Source: Modicisalibacter coralii (lineage in GTDB: Bacteria > Pseudomonadota > Gammaproteobacteria > Pseudomonadales > Halomonadaceae). Taken from it: DNA of 64,000 nucleotides. The notes under the pieces are model-generated. The model saw only the letters and a list, made by a program, of their open reading frames with translations. It did not search any database and had not been told where the DNA came from. This document shows positions 18,245-27,432 of the stretch, in pieces. The first letter of the stretch is position 1; each line of letters starts with the position of its first letter. A program made the position numbers and the translations under genes. The stretch lies in contig NZ_QWBW01000007.1 of NCBI RefSeq assembly GCF_004117855.1, positions 62,517-126,516 of the forward strand. Reading direction: 5' to 3'.

Positions 18245-18906
18245 CGAGGCTGCTGCTGGTCGAGGACGACACCCTGCTCGCGGAGACCCTGCAGGATGCC
18301 CTGCGTCTCGAGGGCTACGCGGTGGCCACCCTCGCCGACGGCGACCAGGCCCGCGAGCGCCTCGCCGAGGCGCACGCCTTCGACCTGATCCTGCTCGATC
18401 TCAACCTGCCCGGCACCGGTGGCCTCGACGTGCTCGAGACCCTGCGTCGCCACGATCGCGACACGCCGGTGCTCATCCTCACCGCCCGCGGGGCGATCGA
18501 GGACCGCGTGCGCGGCCTCGATCTGGGGGCCGACGACTACCTGGCCAAGCCGTTCGCCCTCGACGAGCTCGAGGCACGCGTCCGGGCCCTGCTGCGCCGC
18601 CGCCAGAAGAGCGGCGGCCAATTGCAGGTCGGGGCGCTGGCCTTCGACGCCTTGGCGCAACGCTTCACCCTCGGCGATGAACCGCTCAACCTGCCGCCCC
18701 GCGAACAGCGGCTGTTGAGCTGCCTGATGCGCCACGCCGGCGAGCCGGTCGACAAGGCCCAGCTCGCCGGGGAGGCCTTTGCCGGCGAAAGCCTCGGCGA
18801 CAACGCCATCGAGGTCTACGTCCACCGCCTGCGGCGCCGCCTGGCCGACAGCGGCGTCGAGCTGCGCACGGTGCGGGGCCTCGGCTACCTGCTGGCCACC
18901 CCGTGA
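18241..18906 (+). CDS. tctD: OmpR-family response regulator TctD
   Basis: 221 aa from a GTG start. The receiver domain has acidic residues in LLLVEDD, phospho-acceptor Asp in LILLDLNLPG near residue 51, Thr in LILTARG and Lys in YLAKPF. The C-terminal winged helix contains EVYVHRLRRRLADSGVELRTVRGLGYLL. It overlaps both iclR and the kinase by 4 nt. Its pairing with a TctE-type kinase and the divergent tct genes supports the name. Confidence 0.93.
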   Translation: MTRLLLVEDDTLLAETLQDALRLEGYAVATLADGDQARERLAEAHAFDLILLDLNLPGTGGLDVLETLRRHDRDTPVLILTARGAIEDRVRGLDLGADDYLAKPFALDELEARVRALLRRRQKSGGQLQVGALAFDALAQRFTLGDEPLNLPPREQRLLSCLMRHAGEPVDKAQLAGEAFAGESLGDNAIEVYVHRLRRRLADSGVELRTVRGLGYLLATP

Positions 18907-20267
18907 GCGCCACCCACAGCCTCTACCGGCGCCTGGCCACCTGGCTGCTGCTGCCGCTGCTGGGGCTGGGCACGCTGATGCTCGTTCAGGCCTACCTGAG
19001 CGCCCGCGACGCCGCCGACCGGGCCTTCGATCGCCTGCTCGAGGCCTCGTCGCTGGCCATCGCCGAACAGGTCAAGTGGCAGGACGACCAGCTCTGGCTC
19101 GACCTGCCGCCGGCGGCGCTGGCCATGCTCGCCACCGACGCCCAGGAACGGGTCTTCTACGCCCTCTACGACGACCGCGACAACTTCATCACCGGCAACG
19201 CCCGGCTGCCCGGGCTGACGGCATCGGACGACACGGCGTTGCACTACGGCGATATCCGCTGGCACGGCATGGCCCTGCGTCTCGGCGTGCGCGCCTCCCG
19301 TCTGGAGGGCTGGAGCCAGCGCGAGCGCTTCGAGGTGCGCGTCGCGCATACCCGCGAGGGTCGCGACCGGCTCGCCCTGTCGCTGTTCGCCGGCAGCCTG
19401 GGCCGGATCGCGATCATGGCCCTGCTCGCGGTGGCCGTGGTACTGCTGGCGGTCCGCGCCGCCCTGGCTCCGCTGACCCGCCTGCGCCGGGCGATACGCG
19501 GACGCGATCCACGCACCCTGGCACCACTGGCGCTGGAGCTGCCCCGCGAGCTGGCCGAACTGCGCGAGACCCTCAACGACCTGCTGGCCCGCATGCGCCG
19601 CGTGCGCGCCAACCAGGAACGCTTCGTCGGGGACGCCTCGCACCAGCTGCGCACGCCGCTCGCCGGGCTCTCGGCACGTGCCGAACTGGCCCTGCGCCAG
19701 GACGACCCGCAGGCCTGGCGCGCCGCGCTGGAAGCGATTCAGAGCGCCAGCGCGCGTACCGCGCGGCTGGCCGTGCAGTTGCTGTCGCTGACCCGCCTCA
19801 ACAATCCCGAAGCCACGCCCGCCCCGGCCTGTCTCGACCTGGTCGAGACCGCCCGCAGCGCCACGCGCCATGCCCTGGCCGCCTGCCATCGTCGGGGCAT
19901 CGACCTGGGCCTGGAGGCCCCCGACGACGCGGTGATGATCGACGGCATCGACTGGCAGCTCGAGGAAGCACTCAACAACCTGATCGACAATGCCCAGCGC
20001 TATGGCGCCAGGCGCATCACCGTGCGCGTCGGCGCCCTGCCGCCAACCCTCGAGGTCGAGGACGATGGCCCCGGCATCCCCGCCGAGCAGCGCCTGCTGA
20101 TGCTGCGCCCCTTTCACCGTGGCGCCGAGACCGGCGACGGCTCGGGGCTGGGCCTGGCGATCGTCGACGGCATCGCCCGCACACACCATGCCCGGCTGAC
20201 CCTCGCCGAGGGCCATGGTGGCCGGGGCCTGCGTGCCACCCTGCTGTTCCTGGGAGACCGCGAATGA
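18903..20267 (+). CDS. tctE: Sensor histidine kinase TctE
   Basis: 454 aa, GTG start. Membrane segment near residues 10-30, a periplasmic 2CSK_N-type sensor region (SLAIAEQVKWQDDQLWLDLPPAALAML), a second membrane segment near 165-185 and a HAMP-like linker. Then the H-box (FVGDASHQLRTPLAGLSARAELAL), N-box (LEEALNNLIDNAQRYG), G1 (DDGPGIP) and G2 (GSGLGLAIV). The adjacent periplasmic binding protein may present ligand to the sensor domain. The stop overlaps the next ATG (ATGA). Confidence 0.94.
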   Translation: MSATHSLYRRLATWLLLPLLGLGTLMLVQAYLSARDAADRAFDRLLEASSLAIAEQVKWQDDQLWLDLPPAALAMLATDAQERVFYALYDDRDNFITGNARLPGLTASDDTALHYGDIRWHGMALRLGVRASRLEGWSQRERFEVRVAHTREGRDRLALSLFAGSLGRIAIMALLAVAVVLLAVRAALAPLTRLRRAIRGRDPRTLAPLALELPRELAELRETLNDLLARMRRVRANQERFVGDASHQLRTPLAGLSARAELALRQDDPQAWRAALEAIQSASARTARLAVQLLSLTRLNNPEATPAPACLDLVETARSATRHALAACHRRGIDLGLEAPDDAVMIDGIDWQLEEALNNLIDNAQRYGARRITVRVGALPPTLEVEDDGPGIPAEQRLLMLRPFHRGAETGDGSGLGLAIVDGIARTHHARLTLAEGHGGRGLRATLLFLGDRE

Positions 20268-21376
20268 GAGCCGCCCTTGCCCTGTTCCTGAGTCTGCTGC
20301 TGGGCCTCGCCCCGGCCGGCACGGCCGGCGCCCAGTCGCGGCTCGACTACCCGGCCCGGGCCGGCGGAACCGGCACGGCGCTGACCATCAACGGCGCGCT
20401 GGACACGCCGCTGATCGCGCCGCTGCTCGAGGACTTCCACCACCGCAACCCCGACATCGCGCTGCGCTACGACAACCTCACCACCCTGGCGGTCTACAGC
20501 GACTTCCTCGACGACGAGACCGACCCGCGCCCCGACGTGGTGCTCTCCTCGGCGATGCCCTGGCAATACCGGCTGGCCAACGACGGCTATGCCCAGCCGC
20601 TGGAGAGTCCCGCCGCCCGTGCCTGGCCCGAATGGGCCCGCTGGCGCCATGAGCTGTTCGCGATCACCTTCGAGCCGGTGGTGATCGTCTACCGGCGCGA
20701 GCTCGCCGAGCGTTTCGGCGCGGTGACCAGCCACGCCGGGCTGCTCGACCTGCTCACCGAGCACCGCCAGGCACTCGAGGGCCGGGTGGTCACCTACGAC
20801 CCGACGCTCAGCGGCGCCGGCTACTCCTACGCCATCGAGGAAGCCCGCCTTTCGCCACGCTACTGGGAACTGGTCGCCGCGCTTGGTAGCGTCGACACCG
20901 CCCTGGTCGGCACCACCCGCGAGATGCTCGAGGGCCTGGCCGCCGGTCGCTATCTGCTCGGCTACAACCTGCTCGGCAGCTATGCGCGGGACTTCGTGAG
21001 CAGCCATCCGGGCCTGGAGATCGCTGTGCCCGACGACTATGCGCTGGTCACCCAGCGGCTGGCCTTCATCCCCCGCGATGCCCCGCACCCCCGGGCCGCA
21101 CGGCGGTTCCTGGACTACCTGCTGAGCGAGGCCGGGCAGCGTGCGATCAGCGAACTGACCACCCTGGGCGCGATCCACCCGGCCCTCGACGGCCCCGGCA
21201 CCGCCAACGCCCTGCGCGAACGGCTCGGCGACGCCCTGCGGCCGATCCGCATCGGCCCGGGACTGCTCGCCACCCTCGACCGGCTCAAGCGCGAGGCGCT
21301 GCTGGCACGCTGGACACGCGAATTCCGACGCGGCACGATCGGCGCCGCCGCCCCCCAGGAGACGACCCCGCCATGA
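20264..21376 (+). CDS. Periplasmic extracellular solute-binding protein, iron/ABC type
   Basis: 370 aa from the ATG at 20264, with a clear signal peptide (MRAALALFLSLLLGLAPAGTAGA). The body resembles class II periplasmic binding proteins: IAPLLEDFHHRNPDIALRYDNLTT, DVVLSSAMPWQYRLANDGYAQPL, and the hinge segment AITFEPVVIVYRREL. No ABC permease or ATPase lies next to it. Being encoded inside the tctDE operon with 4-nt overlaps on both sides, it looks like an accessory sensor that hands a ligand to TctE rather than a transport component. The ligand is unknown. Confidence 0.8.
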   Translation: MRAALALFLSLLLGLAPAGTAGAQSRLDYPARAGGTGTALTINGALDTPLIAPLLEDFHHRNPDIALRYDNLTTLAVYSDFLDDETDPRPDVVLSSAMPWQYRLANDGYAQPLESPAARAWPEWARWRHELFAITFEPVVIVYRRELAERFGAVTSHAGLLDLLTEHRQALEGRVVTYDPTLSGAGYSYAIEEARLSPRYWELVAALGSVDTALVGTTREMLEGLAAGRYLLGYNLLGSYARDFVSSHPGLEIAVPDDYALVTQRLAFIPRDAPHPRAARRFLDYLLSEAGQRAISELTTLGAIHPALDGPGTANALRERLGDALRPIRIGPGLLATLDRLKREALLARWTREFRRGTIGAAAPQETTPP

Positions 21377-22140
21377 AGCGCCTCGACCAGTTGCTGCTCG
21401 CCCAGGGCCTGGTACGCTCGCGGACCCGCGCCCAGCGGTTGATTCGCCACGGCCGGGTGAGCCTGGCCGACACGCCCCAGCGCGTTCTCACCCGCCCCGG
21501 CGAGAAATGGCCGGAAGATACCCGCTTCGCGATCGCCGACGACCCCGAGGAGCGTTACGTCTCGCGGGCCGGCCTCAAGCTCGAGGCCCTGCTCGACGAT
21601 CTCGCCCTGCGCCTCGACGGCCGGCTGGTGCTGGACGTCGGCCAGTCCACTGGCGGCTTCACCGACTGTGCCCTGGCCCGGGGTGCCCGACACGTGATCG
21701 GCATCGAGGTCGGCCACGACCAGCTCGACCCCGCCCTGCGCGCGGATGTCCGCGTCACCTGCCTGGAAGGCCTGAATGCCCGGGCGATGAGTACCGACAC
21801 GCGGCTCGCCGCCGCCCTGGCACGCCACGCCGGTGAGCGGCCACGGGTCGCGGTGATGGACGTGTCGTTCATCTCCCAGACCCTGATCCTCCCCGAGCTG
21901 GCCCGGGTGCTCGGCGAGGGCGGCGAGCTGCTGTCGCTGGTCAAGCCGCAGTTCGAACTGGGCCCGGGGCGGGTCGACGCCCGCGGCATCGTCACCGACC
22001 CGGCCGCCTATGCCGAGGTCGAGACGCGCATCCGCGGTTGCTGCGCCACGCTGGGTTTCACGCTCGCCGCCTGGCGGGAAAGTCCGATCCGCGGCGGTGA
22101 CGGCAACCGGGAATTCCTGCTTCACGCCCGGCTCGACTGA
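21373..22140 (+). CDS. tlyA: TlyA family rRNA 2'-O-methyltransferase
   Basis: 255 aa. An N-terminal S4 RNA-binding domain (MKRLDQLLLAQGLVRSRTRAQRLIRHGRV) is followed by YVSRAGLKLEALLD and a Rossmann SAM-binding motif DVGQSTGGFTDCAL. The catalytic regions VMDVSFISQTLILPEL and LVKPQFELGPG match TlyA. Family members methylate 16S/23S rRNA cytidines; some were described as hemolysins. It is the last gene of the iclR-tctDE operon through another ATGA overlap, an odd partner for a carboxylate sensor system. Confidence 0.92.
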   Translation: MKRLDQLLLAQGLVRSRTRAQRLIRHGRVSLADTPQRVLTRPGEKWPEDTRFAIADDPEERYVSRAGLKLEALLDDLALRLDGRLVLDVGQSTGGFTDCALARGARHVIGIEVGHDQLDPALRADVRVTCLEGLNARAMSTDTRLAAALARHAGERPRVAVMDVSFISQTLILPELARVLGEGGELLSLVKPQFELGPGRVDARGIVTDPAAYAEVETRIRGCCATLGFTLAAWRESPIRGGDGNREFLLHARLD

Positions 22141-22182
22141 GCCGGGCACGGATCCCATCGCCTGCCGCGGGACAGGCCCCGC

Positions 22183-25100
22183 TCAGCGGCCGGCGTCGTT
22201 GTCCTCGACGCCGGCCGCGCCGGGATCGGTCAACGGCGGCGAGCCACCCGGCGCCGTGCCCGACGGAGAGGCGCTGCTCTCGATCCGGGCGACGGTGCCA
22301 TCGGCCCGGTGCAGCCAGACATCGAGCTGGTTGAAGGCGATCTCGATACCGTGCTCGGCGAACAGCTCGCCGACCCGGCCGTTGATCTCGTCGGTGGCCA
22401 AGAGCCGGTCGCCGAGGGTGTTGACGAAGATGCGCAGCTCGAAGTCCAGCGTGCTCGCCCCGTAGGCCATGAAGAACACCTGCGGCTCGGGGTCGGCGAG
22501 GACCCGCGGGTTCTCGTCGGCGGCCTGGCGCAGCAGCGCGTGAACCCGGCGATGGTCCGAGCCGTAGGCGACGCCGAAGCTCAGCACCACACGGGTGATG
22601 GTGTCCGACAGCGACCAGTTGATCAGCTGGTCGGTGACGAAGGTCTTGTTGGGGATGATGATTTCCTTGCGGTCGAAATCGGTGACCGTGGTGGCGCGGA
22701 TACGGATGCGGCTGACCGTGCCGTGCAGATTGCCCAGGGTGATGGTGTCGCCGATACGCACCGGCCGCTCGAAGAGGATGATCAACCCCGAGATGAAATT
22801 GGCGAAGATCTCCTGCAGGCCGAAGCCCAGCCCCACGCCGAGCGCCGCCACCAGCCACTGCAGCTTGCTCCAGGACACCCCCAGCGTGCCCAGCGCGGCG
22901 ACCACCCCGCCGCCGACGATGGCATAGGAGAGCAGCGACGACATGGCATAGGCACTGCCCTGCTTGAGCGACAGCCGTGACAGCACCATCACCTCGAGCA
23001 GCCCCGGCAGGTTGCGCGCCATCAGGAAGGTCAGCACCACCGTCACCAGGCTGGTCAACACGTCGGCCATGGTGATCGGCGTCTGGCTGATCGCCTCGCC
23101 CGCCCCCTGGGTGATCGTCCACACCGCGATGTGATCGAGATAGGAAAGCGCGGTCAGCAGATCGGCCCACACCAGATAGAGCACCAGGGTGAAGCCGAGA
23201 AACAGGATCAGCTTCGACAGGCGCAATGACTGCTGATTGACCTGATCGAGATCCAGCGGCGGCTCCTCGACGACTTCCAGGCCGCCCTCGGCGCCCTCCT
23301 GGACCTGGGCGCGGCGCCGCGCCACCGCCCGGCGGTAGGCCAGACGCCGGGCCGCCACTGCCAGCCCGCGCACCACCGCGGCCTCGACCAGGATCCAGCC
23401 GCCCAGGATGTAGAGGCTGATCACGAAGCGGCCGACCAGTTGCAGCGCGGTGTACTCGTAGCCCAGCACGATCAGCCCGGCCAGCACCAGATTCACCGCC
23501 GCCAGGGCCAGCCCCAGCGCCAGGCGGAACACCTTGACCCCGAAGAACGGCGTGTGGGCCAGGATCAGCCGCGCGATGACCACGCTCATCGCCAGCAGCC
23601 CGGCCAGCAGCACCAGCAGTGCCAGCGGGCGCGACTCCAGCGAAGCGCCGCCGTCCTGGGCCAGCGTGCTGATCAGCAGGACCGGCACCAGGGCCATACC
23701 CAGCCACCAGAGCAGGCGACGCAAGCGGGCGGCGTACTTCGCCGGCCAGTGGAAGTGACGGATCGCCACCCCGTCGCTGACCAGCAAGCGGCGGGCGAGT
23801 TCGATCACCGCCCAGGCCAGCGACAGATGCAGGACGGCTTCGCCGAGCCGGGCGAGCAGCCCCATGCCACCGAGCCACAGCGCCAGACCCGCACCGCCCA
23901 GCAGCAGCGGCCAGGGGATCGCCAGCAGCATGTTGAGCACGATCGCCCGCGGGGTGTGCATCTGGGTATCGCGCTTGAGGCGGCCGATCTCGTCATGCAG
24001 CGTCAGCAACTGGCGCTTGATGGGCCGGCGGCGCAGCAACAGGACCCCGGCCAGCAGCCACAGCGGCACCCCCCACAGCGCTCGGGCGCCCAGCGGCTGC
24101 CAGAGCGCGTTCGCCTCCTGCCGCCAGGCCTCCGGGGCCAGGTTGCCGGCGACGGTCGCCGGCAGGTGGCGCAGCCAGCTCAGGTTCAGCGGGCTGCGAT
24201 TGGCCACCCAGAACAGCTGTTCCTCGATGGTCGCGCGCAGCGAGCGGCTGATCGACAGCAACTGCTGCTGATTGAGCTGCAGATCGATCGACGCCGTGAG
24301 CAGCTCGCCGTATTCCTGTTCGAGCTGATCGACCAGTTCGCGGCGCGACTTGTAGAGCCGCTCCAGGGAATCGATCAGCGCCGGGGTGGCCTCGACGCCG
24401 GCCGCGTCGAGCTGCTGGCGGGCCAGCGCCTCGACATCCAGCAGATCCTCGCGCTGACGGCTCAGCTCGAACTGCTTGAGGCGGATGTCGGCGATCTCCT
24501 CCTGCAGGCCGTCGAGGGCCTCGACCTTGGGAAGCTCGCGGCGCTGCTCGCGCAGGATCCGCGACAGCAGCAGGCTGCCGCGGATCGCCTCGATCTGCTC
24601 GTTGAGGGTGCGCTGCACCTGGCGTACCCGATCGAGCTGGGTGCGCACCTTGATACCCTCGCGCTCGTAGGTGTGGTGACGATCGATCGCCTCGAGCAGC
24701 GTCTGGCTGAGTTCGCGATTGAGCGACTGGGCCTTCATGACCACCGGGTGGCCGGCGGCGATCAAGGGATCGCGGCTCGCCGCCTCGGTCACCGCCGACT
24801 CGAGCTGCTGACGACGTCGCTGGTCGAGCACCGCCTGCATCAGGTTGAGGGTATCCTGGACGGTGTCGATCTGGCGGTTGAGGGCGTCGCGGCGACGCTC
24901 CGCCAGCGCGTTGAGGCGCGTATTGGTGGCCAGCTGCCGGCGATTGAGGGCCAACTGGCTCTCCGCCAGCTGCATCTCGGCCTGGTCCAGCCAGGCCTGG
25001 GGGGAATCCTCGGCCGTCGCGGCGTCGCTGTCGGCCAGGCGCAGGTCCTCGAGCTTCTGCAGGGCCTCGGTGATGTTCTGCTGGGCCCGCTCGGGCAGCG

Positions 25101-25551
25101 TCTGGGTGGCGATCAGCCGCGAGTTGGCATCGGCGAGCCGATTCTGCAGGCTCTGCAGCTCATCGAGGGTCTGGGCGAGATCGGCCTCCAGGGTTTCCTG
25201 GGAGCGCTGCTCGAGCGCCTTGGCGCTGGGCACGCCTCGATTGTCGGCCTCGCTGGCCGAGCGCTCGAGCCGCTCGATCTCCGCCGGCGCCTGTTCGAGG
25301 CGTTGCTCGAGATCGGCGCGTTCCTTCTCGACGGCGGCGATCTTGTCGAGGGTGGCGAGGACCGCGCTCAAGGTGTCCATCGTCTGCTGCTGGCCGGCGT
25401 CGGGCTTGGCCACGTCCTCGAGGGTCTTGAGGCGTTGCTCGACCGTGTCGCGCTCGGGCAGGTCCGGGGCTTCCTGGGCCCGGGCCGTCAGGGCGGCCGG
25501 CAGGACCATCAGGATCGCCGCCAGCATCGTCATCCATCGCCGTTTGATCAC
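22183..25551 (-). CDS. mscK: MscK/KefA-type mechanosensitive channel
   Basis: 1122 aa from a GTG at 25551 with GAGGGG 5 nt upstream (an ATG six codons later is an alternative). The open frame runs further upstream but overlaps the pldA promoter. A signal peptide (LAAILMVLPAALTARA) precedes a large coiled-coil periplasmic domain (about 25-470), then many membrane segments. The C-terminal MscS domain contains VAALGVGLGFGLQEIFANFISGLIILFERPVRIGDTITLG and the cytoplasmic vestibule. It protects against osmotic downshock, relevant for a halophile. Convergent with tlyA. Confidence 0.95.
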   Translation of the reverse strand: MIKRRWMTMLAAILMVLPAALTARAQEAPDLPERDTVEQRLKTLEDVAKPDAGQQQTMDTLSAVLATLDKIAAVEKERADLEQRLEQAPAEIERLERSASEADNRGVPSAKALEQRSQETLEADLAQTLDELQSLQNRLADANSRLIATQTLPERAQQNITEALQKLEDLRLADSDAATAEDSPQAWLDQAEMQLAESQLALNRRQLATNTRLNALAERRRDALNRQIDTVQDTLNLMQAVLDQRRRQQLESAVTEAASRDPLIAAGHPVVMKAQSLNRELSQTLLEAIDRHHTYEREGIKVRTQLDRVRQVQRTLNEQIEAIRGSLLLSRILREQRRELPKVEALDGLQEEIADIRLKQFELSRQREDLLDVEALARQQLDAAGVEATPALIDSLERLYKSRRELVDQLEQEYGELLTASIDLQLNQQQLLSISRSLRATIEEQLFWVANRSPLNLSWLRHLPATVAGNLAPEAWRQEANALWQPLGARALWGVPLWLLAGVLLLRRRPIKRQLLTLHDEIGRLKRDTQMHTPRAIVLNMLLAIPWPLLLGGAGLALWLGGMGLLARLGEAVLHLSLAWAVIELARRLLVSDGVAIRHFHWPAKYAARLRRLLWWLGMALVPVLLISTLAQDGGASLESRPLALLVLLAGLLAMSVVIARLILAHTPFFGVKVFRLALGLALAAVNLVLAGLIVLGYEYTALQLVGRFVISLYILGGWILVEAAVVRGLAVAARRLAYRRAVARRRAQVQEGAEGGLEVVEEPPLDLDQVNQQSLRLSKLILFLGFTLVLYLVWADLLTALSYLDHIAVWTITQGAGEAISQTPITMADVLTSLVTVVLTFLMARNLPGLLEVMVLSRLSLKQGSAYAMSSLLSYAIVGGGVVAALGTLGVSWSKLQWLVAALGVGLGFGLQEIFANFISGLIILFERPVRIGDTITLGNLHGTVSRIRIRATTVTDFDRKEIIIPNKTFVTDQLINWSLSDTITRVVLSFGVAYGSDHRRVHALLRQAADENPRVLADPEPQVFFMAYGASTLDFELRIFVNTLGDRLLATDEINGRVGELFAEHGIEIAFNQLDVWLHRADGTVARIESSASPSGTAPGGSPPLTDPGAAGVEDNDAGR

Positions 25552-25625
25552 ATCCGCCCCTCGTCCACTCGCTTCGCCGCAGCGATTGTGCGGCGACCGG
25601 CGACCCTTGGCAATCGAGGCGATAA

Positions 25626-25653
25626 TTGACTTGCCGGCGAAGCGTGGTAGAAA
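25626..25653 (+). promoter_or_regulatory. Candidate sigma-70 promoter for pldA
   Basis: TTGACT (25626-25631) and TAGAAA (25648-25653) are separated by 16 nt. Transcription would start near 25660, giving a short leader with an AGGA site before the ATG at 25688. Confidence 0.5.
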
Positions 25654-25687
25654 CGGACCTCTGATGTCTCCTACAGGACGTATTTCT

Positions 25688-26638
25688 ATGGCCTCGCCGA
25701 CCGCGCTGAAGGCATTCCCCCTGTGCATGATCTCGCTGATGCTCGCCCTGCCGCTGACCGCCCACGCCCAGTCGAGCGACGTCGAGGACACCGCCGACCA
25801 GCCCAGCGACCCGGCCACGGAGGCCGTGCTCGAACAGGCACAGACCCGCCGCGAGCTGGAGCGCGACTCCAACCGCAATCCGCTGGCGATCACCGTCTAT
25901 CGCCGCAACTACCTGCTGCCCTGGACCTACAACACCGACCCCAACCAGGCGGATTTCGACGCCATCAGCGACAACGCCAACGCCGACAACGCCGAGGTCA
26001 AGTTCCAGGTCAGCCTCAAGATCAACGTGCTCGAGGACATCTTCGGTCACAACGGCGATCTCTACTTCGCCTACACCCAGCGCAGCTGGTGGCAGGCCTA
26101 CAACTCCGATGCCTCGTCGCCGTTTCGCGAGACCAATTACGAACCCGAGACCTTCGTCAGCTTCGACAACGACCTCACGCTGCTGGGCTGGACCAACACC
26201 ATCAACCGGGTGGGCTTCGCGCATCAGTCCAACGGCCGCTCCCAGACCCTGTCGCGCAGCTGGAACCGGCTCTACGCCGACATGCTCTTCCAGCGCGGCG
26301 AATGGGCGCTGAGCGTGGCGCCTCACTGGCGGATACCGGAAAGCGACGCCGAGGACGACAACCCCGACCTCGAGAACTACATCGGTTACGGCGACGTCAC
26401 CCTGGTGCGCGCCTTCGGCGACCAGGAACTGTCGATGCTGGTCAGGGGCAATCCCGGCAAGAATCACTACGGCGTGCAGCTCGACTACTCCTTCCCGCTG
26501 GCCGGCAAGATTCGCGGTTACGTCCAGTATTACGACGGCTACGGAGAAAGCCTGATCGACTACGACAACGACGTGCAGCGGCTCGGGCTGGGCTTCAGCC
26601 TCAACACCTTTCTCGCCGGTATTCCGGGCAGCCGTTGA
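25688..26638 (+). CDS. pldA: Outer membrane phospholipase A1
   Basis: 316 aa from the ATG at 25688 (AGGA 9 nt upstream). A start 8 codons earlier is possible. Signal peptide about 1-31 ending AHA. The PldA hallmarks are present: HRPY-like segment YRRNYLLPWTYN, KFQVSLKINV, FAYTQRSWWQAYN, FRETNYEPETFV and the catalytic GFAHQSNGRSQTLSRSWNR (His-x-Ser with Asn downstream). The C-terminus alternates like beta-barrel strands. It removes misplaced phospholipid from the outer leaflet, fitting the envelope genes that follow. Confidence 0.95.
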   Translation: MASPTALKAFPLCMISLMLALPLTAHAQSSDVEDTADQPSDPATEAVLEQAQTRRELERDSNRNPLAITVYRRNYLLPWTYNTDPNQADFDAISDNANADNAEVKFQVSLKINVLEDIFGHNGDLYFAYTQRSWWQAYNSDASSPFRETNYEPETFVSFDNDLTLLGWTNTINRVGFAHQSNGRSQTLSRSWNRLYADMLFQRGEWALSVAPHWRIPESDAEDDNPDLENYIGYGDVTLVRAFGDQELSMLVRGNPGKNHYGVQLDYSFPLAGKIRGYVQYYDGYGESLIDYDNDVQRLGLGFSLNTFLAGIPGSR

Positions 26639-26662
26639 ACCGTCAAATCACGCTGCTATGAT
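26635..26662 (+). promoter_or_regulatory. Strong sigma-70-like promoter for the yqjD operon
   Basis: TTGAAC (26635-26640) and TATGAT (26657-26662) with a 16-nt spacer. The -35 overlaps the pldA stop codon. It would start transcription near 26669, some 27 nt before the DUF883 gene. Confidence 0.65.
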
Positions 26663-26695
26663 GAAAGCGTCATTCACCGTCAAAGGAAGACACTC

Positions 26696-27037
26696 ATGGC
26701 CATGTACCCCACCGGGCACTCCGATCGTGACACCAGCACGGCTCAACTGAAGGAAGATCTGCACAACCTGTCTCGCACGGTCGAGGAACTGGTCAATGCC
26801 ACCGCGGAGGACTCCCGCGGCAACATCAAGGAAATGCGCGATCGTGCCCAGCAGCGCCTGCATGAAACGCGCGCCCGGCTGGAAGCACGTGGCGAGAAGC
26901 TCTATCACGATACCCGCGACAGCATGCTCGACAGCGCCGACATCTGCGATCGCTACGTCCACGAGAATCCCTGGACCAGCATCGGCATCGGCACCGCCGT
27001 CGGCGTCGTGGTCGGTCTGCTGCTCGGACGTCGCTGA
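26696..27037 (+). CDS. yqjD: DUF883 family protein, YqjD/ElaB type
   Basis: 113 aa. A long helical N-terminal part with coiled-coil spacing (QLKEDLHNLSRTVEELVNATAEDSRGNIKEMRDRAQQRL) ends in a hydrophobic tail anchor YVHENPWTSIGIGTAVGVVVGLLLGRR, the YqjD/ElaB signature. In E. coli these are inner-membrane, stationary-phase, ribosome-binding proteins. AAGGAAG lies upstream of the ATG. First of three overlapping genes equivalent to yqjD-yqjE-yqjK. Confidence 0.93.
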   Translation: MAMYPTGHSDRDTSTAQLKEDLHNLSRTVEELVNATAEDSRGNIKEMRDRAQQRLHETRARLEARGEKLYHDTRDSMLDSADICDRYVHENPWTSIGIGTAVGVVVGLLLGRR

Positions 27038-27432
27038 TGGCGGCTCGCCAAGGACCGGCGGAACGCGTCATCTCGGCGGCCCGCCGCCTGCTCGCCACCC
27101 TGGTCGCCACCGGCGAGTCGCGTCTGCGGCTCGCCGTGCTGGAGCTGGAACTCGAGCGGGACCGGCTGGTCTCGATTCTGCTGATGGCGGGCGCCAGCCT
27201 GATCCTGTTCTCGTTCGGTATCGGCATGCTGCTGCTGCTGGTCGTGGTGGTCTACTGGGAAGATCACCGCCTGCTGGCCATCGCGCTGTGTGCCGGGGTG
27301 TTGTTGCTGCTCTCCGCGGGGCTGGCGATCAAGGCCAAGCGCACCGCCAGACAGCGCCGGCTGATGGAAGCGACACTCAGCCATCTCGGTCAGGACCGGC
27401 AGATACTGGAGTCCTCTCATGAATCATCGTGA
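27037..27432 (+). CDS. yqjE: Phage holin family / YqjE-like membrane protein
   Basis: 131 aa. A helical N-terminus (AARRLLATLVATGESRLRLAVLELELERDRL) is followed by two membrane segments near 50-70 (LLMAGASLILFSFGIGMLLLLVVVVYW) and 78-98. This is the YqjE/'holin superfamily III' layout. The start overlaps the yqjD stop by one base (TGATG). The holin label is only a domain name; the context is chromosomal, not phage. Confidence 0.88.
   Translation: MAARQGPAERVISAARRLLATLVATGESRLRLAVLELELERDRLVSILLMAGASLILFSFGIGMLLLLVVVVYWEDHRLLAIALCAGVLLLLSAGLAIKAKRTARQRRLMEATLSHLGQDRQILESSHESS

Noticed and set aside
23440-25629. A 729-codon open frame on the plus strand opposite mscK
   Set aside because: Gln/Arg-rich composition and complete overlap with the channel gene indicate an antisense shadow.
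27037-27432. Holin-family domain taken as a sign of a prophage
   Set aside because: The gene lies in the conserved yqjD-yqjE-yqjK order with no phage structural, lysis or integrase genes nearby.
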